The notes below the pieces were generated by a model. That model saw nothing but the letters and a program-made list of their open reading frames with translations, had not been told where the DNA came from and ran no database searches. Shown here in pieces: positions 1 to 6,979 of a stretch of DNA of 64,000 nt. The first letter of the stretch is position 1. Each line of letters begins with the position of its first letter. Position numbers and translations under genes: made by a program. Origin of the DNA: Hyphomicrobium denitrificans 1NES1 (GTDB lineage Bacteria > Pseudomonadota > Alphaproteobacteria > Rhizobiales > Hyphomicrobiaceae); contig NC_021172.1 of assembly GCF_000230975.2 (NCBI RefSeq), forward strand, positions 2,790,001 to 2,854,000, in the 5' to 3' direction.

Positions 1-118
1 TGAATCCAGGATTGCTGCAGCAAGATGCATTCGTTAGCGTCGCATCGATGTAGAACCTGCACGCGTCCAAACGCGCTGGCAGCACCGGCCGTTGGATCAA
101 ATTTTCGGGGCAGCAGAC

Positions 119-1744
119 GTGTCGAACCCTTTTGAACAAAACCTTGCGAAAAACTCCGCCAACTATCAGCAGCTGACGCCGCTCTCGTTCCTGGCCCGTA
201 CGGCCATTGCAGCGCCTAATCACACCGCGATCATTCACGGCAAGGCGCGCATCTCGTACGCCGATTTCTACAAGCGCTGCCGTCAGCTCGCGAGCGCGCT
301 TTCGATGCGCGGCATCGGTCCGGGCGATACGATTTCAGTTGTGCTCGCGAATACGCCCGCGATGCTCGAAGCGCACTTCGGCGTGGCGATGACGGGTGCC
401 GTTCTCCATACGATCAACACGCGACTCGATGCGGCCGTCGTCGCGTTCCAACTCGATCATGCGGGCACGAAGCTGCTCATAACCGACCGCGAATTTTCGG
501 CTACGGTGAAGGCGGCGCTGGCGCTCGCGAAAATCCAGCCCATCGTCATCGACTATGACGATCCGGAATTTCCGCAGACGGGCGAAGCGCTCTCCGCGGA
601 GGATTACGAAGCCTTCGTTTCGGGCGGCGACCCCAATTTCGACTGGCGCTGGCCGGAAGATGAATGGGAAGCGATCTCGCTCAACTATACGTCGGGCACG
701 ACGGGCAACCCGAAAGGCGTCGTCTATCACCACCGTGGCGCGGCGCTGATGTGTTATGCGAACACAATCTCGACCGGAATGACGCGGTTTCCCGTGTATC
801 TCTGGACACTGCCGATGTTCCACTGCAACGGCTGGTGCTTTCCCTGGTCGGTGACGCTGGCGCAGGGCACGCATGTTTGCCTTCGCTGGGTGCGGGCCAA
901 GGCCATGTATGACGCCATCGTCGACCATAAGGTGACGCATCTTTCGGGCGCGCCGATCGTGATGGCCACGCTGCTCAACGCAGCGCCGGACGAGAAGCGT
1001 CCGATCTCGCACGTCGTTGCCTTCAATCATGCTGCCGCGCCGCCGCCTGCCGCCGTGATCGCGGCGATGACCGACGCCGGCTTCGAGCTGACGCATCTCT
1101 ACGGCCTGACCGAAACCTATGGTCCCGCGACGATCAACGAGTGGGATCCGTCGTGGAATGATCTTTCGGCGCCGGAGCGGAGCGCCAAGCGCATTCGCCA
1201 AGGCATTCGCTACGTCGCGCTCGAAGGGCTGACCGTGATGGATCCCGAGACGATGACGGAAGTTCCGGCCGACGGTGAGACGCTCGGTGAAGTCATGTTC
1301 CGAGGCAACATCGTCATGAAGGGATACCTCAAGAACGAGAAAGCGACCGAGGAGGCCTTTGCCGGGGGTTGGTTCCATTCCGGCGATCTCGGCGTGCTAC
1401 ATCCCGACGGCTACATTCAGCTCAAGGATCGCTCCAAGGACATCATCATTTCGGGCGGCGAGAACATCTCGTCGATCGAGGTCGAGGAGGTCCTTTACAA
1501 GCACCCGAGCGTCGCGTTCTGCGCGGTCGTCGCCAAGCCCGACGAGAAGTGGGGCGAGACGCCGTGTGCCTTCATCGAGCTTCGCGCGGGCGCATCGGCC
1601 ACAGAGGCCGAAATCCTCGAATGGTGCCGGCAGGGGCTGGCGCGCTACAAGGTTCCGCGCCATGTGGTATTTGCCGAAGTCCCGAAAACGTCGACCGGGA
1701 AGATTCAAAAGTTCAAACTTCGGGAAATGGCCAAGGATGCGTGA
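119..1744 (+). CDS. Acyl-CoA synthetase (AMP-binding, fatty/short-chain acid:CoA ligase)
   Basis: Activates a carboxylic acid to its CoA thioester through an acyl-adenylate. The protein shows the ANL superfamily motifs in order: the phosphate-binding loop YTSGTTGNPKG near residue 190, the YGLTET motif near 345, the WFHSGDLG hinge near 425 and the catalytic C-terminal lysine in STGKIQK close to the end. It is about 541 aa, the normal length for this family. I prefer the GTG at 119 because family members typically begin MSNPFEQ. A TTG at 92 would add nine residues with no better ribosome binding site. It stands alone, followed by a convergent gene. Substrate (medium-chain acid, methylmercaptopropionate or similar) cannot be told from the sequence. 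Confidence 0.9.
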   Translation: MSNPFEQNLAKNSANYQQLTPLSFLARTAIAAPNHTAIIHGKARISYADFYKRCRQLASALSMRGIGPGDTISVVLANTPAMLEAHFGVAMTGAVLHTINTRLDAAVVAFQLDHAGTKLLITDREFSATVKAALALAKIQPIVIDYDDPEFPQTGEALSAEDYEAFVSGGDPNFDWRWPEDEWEAISLNYTSGTTGNPKGVVYHHRGAALMCYANTISTGMTRFPVYLWTLPMFHCNGWCFPWSVTLAQGTHVCLRWVRAKAMYDAIVDHKVTHLSGAPIVMATLLNAAPDEKRPISHVVAFNHAAAPPPAAVIAAMTDAGFELTHLYGLTETYGPATINEWDPSWNDLSAPERSAKRIRQGIRYVALEGLTVMDPETMTEVPADGETLGEVMFRGNIVMKGYLKNEKATEEAFAGGWFHSGDLGVLHPDGYIQLKDRSKDIIISGGENISSIEVEEVLYKHPSVAFCAVVAKPDEKWGETPCAFIELRAGASATEAEILEWCRQGLARYKVPRHVVFAEVPKTSTGKIQKFKLREMAKDA

Positions 1745-1798
1745 CGCGGGCGGCGCCCATTCTAGACGCCGCGCGCTGTGCAGGTACCGGGCGGGTTG

Positions 1799-2071
1799 TT
1801 ACTTCACGAACACCCGCTTCTGACATTCAAGCCAATGCGCGATCACGCTCCGGTCGTGGAACTGGATCGCGCCGCAGTTCTGGCAGACGATCATCAGCAC
1901 GTTGACCGGCGCTGTCGAATTCGGGTCGGCGCGCTGGCAGGTCAGCGTGTGGACGTCGACATCGCATTGCGAGCGAAAGCGCCCGCAAACCGGGCAACCG
2001 GTGATGTGCTTGCCGAACAGGAAGCGATCGACTTCAGCTTTCGAAATTGGCTGCGTACAGGTTTCTGTCAT
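1799..2071 (-). CDS. Small zinc-ribbon-like hypothetical protein
   Basis: A 90-residue protein with two CxxC pairs (CPVC near residue 26 and CQNC near residue 64) plus further Cys and His residues, which suggests one or two zinc-binding ribbons. I do not recognise the family and assign no function. The reading frame is open for another 52 codons upstream, but the ATG at 2071 follows a GGTGAT stretch and begins the region with a compact, protein-like composition, so I use it. It is convergent with the acyl-CoA synthetase gene, with 54 bases between the two stops. Confidence 0.55.
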   Translation of the reverse strand: MTETCTQPISKAEVDRFLFGKHITGCPVCGRFRSQCDVDVHTLTCQRADPNSTAPVNVLMIVCQNCGAIQFHDRSVIAHWLECQKRVFVK

Positions 2072-2306
2072 CAGAATCACCGTGTGACAAGCCGCTATGC
2101 TATAAGGGTAAGATGAGATGCCATGACTGACAAGAAGAGCAGCCGTTTGCAGGCAAAGAATTGATTGCGTCAGTCGGCTGAGTATAGACGCCACGCCATT
2201 TTGTGCAGAGGCGATATTGCGATGCAAAGTTCTACGGACGTCGATCGTCCGATGAGCGATCTATGGAAGACGTCCCATCATCTTAGCGATGCAGATCGTA
2301 GTAGCT

Positions 2307-2336
2307 TTGCGATCGTGCGACCTATTCAATTATAAC
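2307..2336 (+). promoter_or_regulatory. Candidate sigma-70 type promoter for the peroxidase gene
   Basis: TTGCGA at 2307 and TATAAC at 2331 are separated by 18 bases, in an AT-rich stretch about 90 bases before the chosen start of the catalase-type peroxidase. This rests on inspection only. Confidence 0.35.
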
Positions 2337-2428
2337 AATTGAAGGCTATGGAACGAAGGCGCTTTGACAACGGATCGGCGCCGTCGTCCATCTGCAACAA
2401 TCGCCACAGCAACGTGAAGGATCGCACC

Positions 2429-3409
2429 ATGATCTTCAAACGGCTCGTTCCTGCCGCGATTTTGGTCGCGGCTTTGTCGATTCCGCCCTCGACGTCCGCT
2501 CATGCGGAGGCGGATGCAGAAAGTCTGGTCGATGCTCTGAATGCGATCTTCGGCAAACACGATGGTCTTCGTGCCGCGCACACTCACGGATTCTGCGTCA
2601 AAGGCAGCTTTACGCCGACGGCCGAAGCGGCAAGTCTGTCCAAAGCCCCGCATTTCAATTCCAAAACGCCGGTCAACGTCATCGGGCGCTTTTCGATGGG
2701 CGGCGGAGCGCCCGATGCTTCGAACGCGCAGAAGGATAATGTGCGCGGCCTAGCCCTGCATTTCGACATCGGCGGCGGCAACACGACCGATCTCGTCATG
2801 ATCTCGGCGCCGGTCTTCGTCGCCAAGGACCCGGATCAATTCCTGACGCTACTCACGACCGTCGCGACGAAGGACAAAGACAAAATCGGTGCATTCTTCA
2901 AAGCCAACCCGAACGCGACGCGGCAAGCCGAATGGCTCAACGCACGGCCGGTCCCGGCGAGCTATGCGACCGTCAACTACTGGGGCGTTCACGTCTTCAC
3001 GCTCACAAATGCCGAAGGAAAGAAGCAGGTCATCAAGTACAAGGCGCTGCCGGTCGGCGGCGAAGTCGGCCTGTCGGATGATGAAGCAAAGGCGAAGGAC
3101 CCTGATTTCTATCGTCCGGAACTCAAGGAGCGGCTTGCGAAAGGTCCGGCTGAGTTCACGCTGACGGCGATCCTTGGAGAACCGGGCGATCCGGCCGACG
3201 ACCCGACCGCGTTCTGGCCGGAGGATCAGCGCAAATCCGTGACGCTCGGGACAATCTCGATCACCGACTTTGAAGACGACAAGACGTGCGATGCCGGGAT
3301 TTTCGATCCGACGAACATCGCCGACGGCATTGAAGGCCCGGCGAACGACAAGATCTTTCCGATGCGCTCCGCCGCCTACGGCGTCTCGTTCGCGCGACGC
3401 ACGAAGTAA
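2429..3409 (+). CDS. Periplasmic catalase-family peroxidase (SrpA-like)
   Basis: A small heme catalase-fold protein expected to use or decompose peroxide. The N-terminus is a clear signal peptide (MIFKRL, a hydrophobic core, then SAHAEA), so it should be exported to the periplasm. The distal histidine region is RAAHTHGFCVKGSF, where the catalytic His sits in the usual place of the HAKG motif. The C-terminus (MRSAAYGVSFARR) matches the heme-ligand tyrosine region of SrpA-type proteins. About 326 aa is the usual length of this short family, well below full catalases. The ATG at 2429 follows a GTGAAGGA ribosome binding site. In-frame codons back to 2339 are probably untranslated. Confidence 0.88.
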   Translation: MIFKRLVPAAILVAALSIPPSTSAHAEADAESLVDALNAIFGKHDGLRAAHTHGFCVKGSFTPTAEAASLSKAPHFNSKTPVNVIGRFSMGGGAPDASNAQKDNVRGLALHFDIGGGNTTDLVMISAPVFVAKDPDQFLTLLTTVATKDKDKIGAFFKANPNATRQAEWLNARPVPASYATVNYWGVHVFTLTNAEGKKQVIKYKALPVGGEVGLSDDEAKAKDPDFYRPELKERLAKGPAEFTLTAILGEPGDPADDPTAFWPEDQRKSVTLGTISITDFEDDKTCDAGIFDPTNIADGIEGPANDKIFPMRSAAYGVSFARRTK

Positions 3410-3431
3410 GGCGCGATCATCGCAGTACTGT

Positions 3432-3460
3432 GTCATCCTCGGCATAAAGCCGAGGATGAC
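3432..3460. repeat. Perfect 12-bp palindrome (REP-like), probable bidirectional terminator
   Basis: GTCATCCTCGGC and GCCGAGGATGAC form a perfect inverted repeat around the loop ATAAA. It lies between two convergent genes (stops at 3409 and 3476), as expected of a palindromic unit serving both as transcription end. The right arm recurs in a degenerate copy at 33786-33798, so it belongs to a dispersed family. Confidence 0.75.
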
Positions 3461-3475
3461 GAATACGCGGCATGC

Positions 3476-4012
3476 TCAAGCTTTCGCCTCGTGCGACTTG
3501 AGCCCAGCAAGATAGTGCTCGAGGTGTTCGAGCGTGCCGGTCCAGCCTTGTGTCATGCTTCCGCGACCCTCGTCGAAGGTCTTGCGCTCTGCATTGCTTT
3601 CGTTGATCGGCACCCAGCTGATCGTGACCTTGGTGCGGCCCGATCCTGCGTCTTCGAACAGAAACGTCGACAGCATTTCGAGCGGCCATTCCGGGTTTAG
3701 CGGATGACGCCGGATGCCGCCCCTTTCGTCGGAAAACGAATTGACGAAGACGATACGTTCAGGCGCTGCGACTTCGCGATAGACGAACTTGCCCCACATT
3801 GCGCTGCCATCGGGAGCCTGAAAGCCATAGTGGTATTCGCCCCCGGGTCGTAGATCCATCGTGGATGCAATGACTTTGAAGCCCTTCGGACCCCACCAAT
3901 GCTTCAAGCGCTCGACTTCGGTGAAGGCCTTGAAAACGAGTTCGCGCGGCGCGTCGAATGTGCGTGAGATGACGAACGGCTCGATGTTCGGTTTTTCTCG
4001 GGCTTCCGTCAT
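3476..4012 (-). CDS. SRPBCC / AHSA1-domain protein
   Basis: A 178-residue START-like (Bet v 1-type) domain of the activator-of-Hsp90-ATPase C-terminal family (COG3832). The N-terminus FDAPRELVFKAFTEVERLKHWW is the standard opening of this family (given here as its leading residues only), followed by the GGEYHYGF strand and the C-terminal helix GWTGTLEHLEHYLAG. Such proteins bind small hydrophobic ligands, but no substrate can be named. It lies downstream of the ArsR-SRPBCC pair at 4177-5002 on the same strand and probably arose by duplication of that partner. Confidence 0.88.
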   Translation of the reverse strand: MTEAREKPNIEPFVISRTFDAPRELVFKAFTEVERLKHWWGPKGFKVIASTMDLRPGGEYHYGFQAPDGSAMWGKFVYREVAAPERIVFVNSFSDERGGIRRHPLNPEWPLEMLSTFLFEDAGSGRTKVTISWVPINESNAERKTFDEGRGSMTQGWTGTLEHLEHYLAGLKSHEAKA

Positions 4013-4036
4013 GGCGTGCTCCTCGTGGTCGTGAAC

Positions 4037-4147
4037 TCATTCGGCCCGCCAGTTGCTGAAGTGATGGCGATCCTTGAAGGCTTCGAATACCAGCTCGCGC
4101 GGCGCAATGATGAGGCGCGCGACGTCGTGATTCGCGATGTGCTCCGG
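4037..4147 (-). pseudogene. Decayed SRPBCC/AHSA1 gene fragment
   Basis: Between the two intact SRPBCC genes, about 35 codons in one minus-strand frame are bounded by stops on both sides and have no start. They read LIIAPRELVFEAFKD followed by NWRAE. This matches the N-terminal APRELVF(K/E)AF segment of the intact neighbour. It looks like the remnant of a third tandem copy. Confidence 0.6.
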
Positions 4148-4176
4148 TCAAAAACAGCGGTTAAGATGTGCTTCCC

Positions 4177-4668
4177 TCAGGAGGGCCCGGCCATGTGCGT
4201 GAGATGCTCGCCGAGTTGATCAAAACATTCTCTCCACCCGGCGGCCATTCCGTCCCGCGACACGGTCGAATCGAAGTCTTCCTGCAGGAACGTCATCTTC
4301 GTTTTCTCATCCACGTCCTCGAAGGCGACGCTGATCAGCGTCTCGTGGCCGGGCATTCCGGATTCATCGAGCCACGCGTGTGTCAGCACGATGCGTTTGC
4401 CCTCGATGATCTCAATATAACGGCCCTGCACGCGATGATCTTCGCCGTCGGCAGCGAGCATCCGGGCATACCAGCTGCCTCCTTCACGGAAATCGGTACG
4501 CGCCGCAGGGATCGTATATCCCCTCGGAGCCGACCATTTGCTGAGGTGATCCGGAGTCGACCACATTTGATAGACGAGCATGCGCGGCGCATCGTAAACA
4601 CGCACGATCTCAATGGCCGGCGCTTTCCTTTGCTCAGTACGCTGCTCACTTACTCTTGTTTGGGCCAC
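4177..4668 (-). CDS. SRPBCC / AHSA1-domain protein partnered with ArsR
   Basis: A START-like domain protein of about 163 aa. The AHSA1 signatures are VYDAPRMLVYQMW near the N-terminus and GWRECFDQLGEHL at the C-terminal helix. The start is taken as the GTG at 4668, preceded by GGAGAAG at a good distance. This makes it overlap the end of the ArsR gene by 23 bases, so the two are translationally coupled. ArsR plus an AHSA1 protein is a very common bacterial pair, in which the regulator controls its own operon. The ligand is unknown. Confidence 0.87.
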   Translation of the reverse strand: MAQTRVSEQRTEQRKAPAIEIVRVYDAPRMLVYQMWSTPDHLSKWSAPRGYTIPAARTDFREGGSWYARMLAADGEDHRVQGRYIEIIEGKRIVLTHAWLDESGMPGHETLISVAFEDVDEKTKMTFLQEDFDSTVSRDGMAAGWRECFDQLGEHLTHMAGPS

Positions 4669-5002
4669 GAATCTTCTCCGTTGCTTGCAGCTCGCGCAGG
4701 TACGCATCGAGCCGATTGAAACTTTGCTCCCAGAATTTCCGGTATTGCTCGATCCAGCCGTCGACGTCCTTCAGGGGCGTGGGTTCGAGACGGCACGGCC
4801 GCCATTGTGCCGCGCGTCCGCGCACGATGAGACCGGCTCGCTCGAGCACTTTGAGATGCTTCGAGACGGCGGGAAGACTCATATCGAACGGCTCTGCCAA
4901 CTCTGAGACCGACGTTTCACCGAGGGCCAGGCGCGCCAGAATCGCGCGCCGAGTCGGATCGGCAAGAGCCGCAAAGGTCTCGCTGAGGCGGTCGACGGGC
5001 AT
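4646..5002 (-). CDS. ArsR/SmtB-family transcriptional regulator
   Basis: A 118-residue winged-helix repressor: ALADPTRRAILARLALGE (helices 1-2), then the recognition region [22 protein letters not shown], then the wing. It lacks the classic CxC metal site of ArsR/SmtB sensors, so it probably does not sense metal. This is typical of the subgroup paired with SRPBCC proteins. It is first gene of an operon with the overlapping SRPBCC gene and probably with the one at 3476. An imperfect inverted repeat 26 bases upstream is the likely operator. Confidence 0.9.
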   Translation of the reverse strand: MPVDRLSETFAALADPTRRAILARLALGETSVSELAEPFDMSLPAVSKHLKVLERAGLIVRGRAAQWRPCRLEPTPLKDVDGWIEQYRKFWEQSFNRLDAYLRELQATEKIRGPNKSK

Positions 5003-5027
5003 CGGTATTTATCCTTCAAATTAAATA

Positions 5028-5042
5028 ACTTGTCGGTTAAGT
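5028..5042. promoter_or_regulatory. Candidate ArsR operator
   Basis: ACTTGTCGGTTAAGT has inverted ACTT/AAGT ends in an AT-rich stretch directly upstream of the arsR-type gene. A site there would overlap the promoter and give autorepression. Confidence 0.4.
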
Positions 5043-5178
5043 AAGAGCACTGTCGGTGAAAGCCCGGTTTCAAACGTATGGCGTCGATGCCAAGACGGAC
5101 TCAGGCGATACCGAGATGGGGGAGGTAAGAATTCTTCGCCAAGCGCTCTGGGGCAAAACAATATGGAATTCCTGCGAC

Positions 5179-5208
5179 CAAAAACATAAAAGCCCCGCGC
5201 GGCGGCTT
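5179..5208 (-). terminator. Intrinsic terminator for the minus-strand DUF465 gene
   Basis: Read on the minus strand, AAGCC-GCCGCGCGG-GGCTT forms a GC-rich stem, followed by TTTATGTTTTT. It lies 57 bases past the stop codon of the gene at 5265. Confidence 0.6.
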
Positions 5209-5264
5209 GCAACAGCTCCGCAGGCAGGGCTCTGAATCTGAAATTGTTGCTCTTCTTTGCCGAA

Positions 5265-5441
5265 CTAGTGGCGCGTTTCGCGCCTCAACCGTTCCATCTC
5301 GTCTTTTAGTTTCAACTTCTCTTGCTTCAATCGCCGGATCTCGATGTCGTCCGAACCTGGACGTGCGACCACTTGATCGATCCGTTCTTCAAGGGCCCGG
5401 TGCTTTTCCGCGAGTTCTGCAAGATGAGCCGTAATCGCCAT
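5265..5441 (-). CDS. YdcH-family (DUF465) small coiled-coil protein
   Basis: A 58-residue, highly charged protein predicted to be one long helical hairpin. Heptad-like stretches are AHLAELAEKHRALEERID and IRRLKQEKLKLKDEMERL, the latter being the conserved KxxKLxLKD core of DUF465. Two adjacent ATGs follow GGAGG. The second (5441) has the better six-base spacing. No biochemical function is established for the family. A related gene is read divergently at 5694. Confidence 0.8.
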   Translation of the reverse strand: MAITAHLAELAEKHRALEERIDQVVARPGSDDIEIRRLKQEKLKLKDEMERLRRETRH

Positions 5442-5693
5442 CATTTGCCTCCAAAAGAGATTGCAGATGTAGGAATCCTGCCACACGTCAGGCAGGTTGT
5501 CCAACGCCTGCGAGTCCGGACTCGGCAGATTTGAACTTCATTGCGCCGCAATCATCGGGGGGCGCGTTAGAGATTTGTGAAATAATTTCACGCGATTAGA
5601 TTCATTCTTTGGCATCTTGCGTTTGCCAGTTGCCAGATCAAAAGCAATCGCCCAAAACGCTGCCAGCGGCCGGGCGGGGGTAGGGCATTTGCG

Positions 5694-5900
5694 ATGGAGC
5701 GGCGTGACGAACGCGAGCTCAGGGAAGAGTTGGTAAACTTGCGGGCCGAGCACAGAAAGCTCGACTGCGAGATCCTGTCTCTTGAAGATAATCCTTTGGC
5801 TGACCAACTCCTTGTCAAACGGCTGAAGAAAAAGAAGCTCGTCCTCAAAGACCGCATCACGCAGATCGAAGACAAGCTGCTTCCCGATATCATCGCCTAA
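5694..5900 (+). CDS. YdcH-family (DUF465) small coiled-coil protein
   Basis: A 68-residue charged helical protein. Its C-terminal half (KRLKKKKLVLKDRITQIEDKL) carries the same LKxxKLxLKDxI core as the divergent gene at 5265, and the N-terminal half is a second amphipathic helix. It is transcribed away from its paralogue and toward the exonuclease/ligase pair. Function unknown. Confidence 0.8.
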   Translation: MERRDERELREELVNLRAEHRKLDCEILSLEDNPLADQLLVKRLKKKKLVLKDRITQIEDKLLPDIIA

Positions 5901-5957
5901 GCGGTTCGATCCCTAAGACCGGCGGGACGGACCGCGGGTCTTGTGCGTTGGTACTGT

Positions 5958-6977
5958 ATGACTTCGCTTTCTCCCCCCGTCGACACCTGGCTCTACCCGA
6001 GCGAGGCTGGTCTTTATTGCGAGCCCGGCGGATTTTACATCGACCCGCACCGCTCGGTTGACCGCGCCCTCATCACGCACGGCCATAGCGACCATGCGCG
6101 CTCGGGGCATGGCGCGGTGCTCGCGACACGTGAAACCATCGATATCATGAAGGTCCGCTACGGCGAGCATTCGGCCGGAGCCTTCGAAGCGCAAGCGCTC
6201 GGTGTGCCGATCTCGATCAACGGCGTCGGCGTGCGTCTCGTGCCTGCAGGACATATTCTCGGCTCGGCGCAAGTGGTCATCGAATGGGCGGGCAAGCGCG
6301 CCGTTATCTCGGGCGATTATAAGCGCGCAGCCGATCCGACGTGCGCGCCGTTCGAGCTGGTGCCGTGCGATGTTTTCGTCACCGAGGCGACGTTTGCACT
6401 GCCCGTGTTCCGTCACGAAAAAGCGGAGCATGAGGTCGAGAAGCTCCTGGGCTCGATGGCTGCGGAACCTGATCGCACGCATCTGATCGGCGCCTATAAT
6501 CTCGGCAAATGCCAGCGCATGATCCGCGTCATTCGCGATGCGGGTTATACCGATCCGATCTATCTGCACGGCGCCGTCATTGCGCTGACCGAGCTTTACC
6601 AAAGGCTTGGCGTCGATCTCGGAGACGTACGACCGGCGACAACGGAAGATGCCAAGTCGCTACGCGGCGGCATCGTCATGTGCCCGCCGTCAGCGCTCGG
6701 AGACCGGTGGGCGCGACGCTTCGGCGATCCGGTCAATGCGTTTGCGAGCGGCTGGATGCGTGTGCGCGGCCGGGCGCGGCAACACGGTGTCGAGCTACCG
6801 CTGATCGTTTCCGATCATGTCGATTGGCCGGAACTGATCGCAACCGTGACGGAAGTCGGCGCGGAAGAAATCTGGGTGACGCACGGGCGCGAGGATGCAC
6901 TTGTCCATTACCTCGCGGCGCTCGGCCTCAAAGCCCGCGCGCTAGCATTGGTCGGCCGCGACGAAGAGGCCGAATAG
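5958..6977 (+). CDS. Ligase-associated DNA exonuclease (metallo-beta-lactamase fold)
   Basis: An MBL/beta-CASP-type nuclease expected to process DNA ends together with the adjacent ATP-dependent ligase. The metal site HGHSDHA appears near residue 36. Further metal-ligand regions are GHILGSAQV and SGDYKRAADPT, and the C-terminal part has a VSDHVDW motif. About 339 aa is normal for the family. The ATG at 5958 gives the expected MTS...GLYCEPGGFYIDP start. The GTG at 5943 is an alternative. The stop is two bases before the ligase start codon, so the two are surely co-transcribed. Confidence 0.9.
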   Translation: MTSLSPPVDTWLYPSEAGLYCEPGGFYIDPHRSVDRALITHGHSDHARSGHGAVLATRETIDIMKVRYGEHSAGAFEAQALGVPISINGVGVRLVPAGHILGSAQVVIEWAGKRAVISGDYKRAADPTCAPFELVPCDVFVTEATFALPVFRHEKAEHEVEKLLGSMAAEPDRTHLIGAYNLGKCQRMIRVIRDAGYTDPIYLHGAVIALTELYQRLGVDLGDVRPATTEDAKSLRGGIVMCPPSALGDRWARRFGDPVNAFASGWMRVRGRARQHGVELPLIVSDHVDWPELIATVTEVGAEEIWVTHGREDALVHYLAALGLKARALALVGRDEEAE

Positions 6978-6979
6978 TC

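Noticed and set aside
335..1378. Long minus-strand open frame (347 codons)
   Set aside because: Exactly antisense to the acyl-CoA synthetase gene, Arg/His-rich and without family features; a shadow of high-GC coding DNA.
5021..5212. Minus-strand open frame of 63 codons between arsR and DUF465
   Set aside because: Overlaps a terminator and the ArsR operator; composition not protein-like.
6509..6979. Upstream extension of the ligase frame (157 codons)
   Set aside because: Lies wholly inside the exonuclease gene; the ligase N-terminal domain begins at the ATG at 6980.
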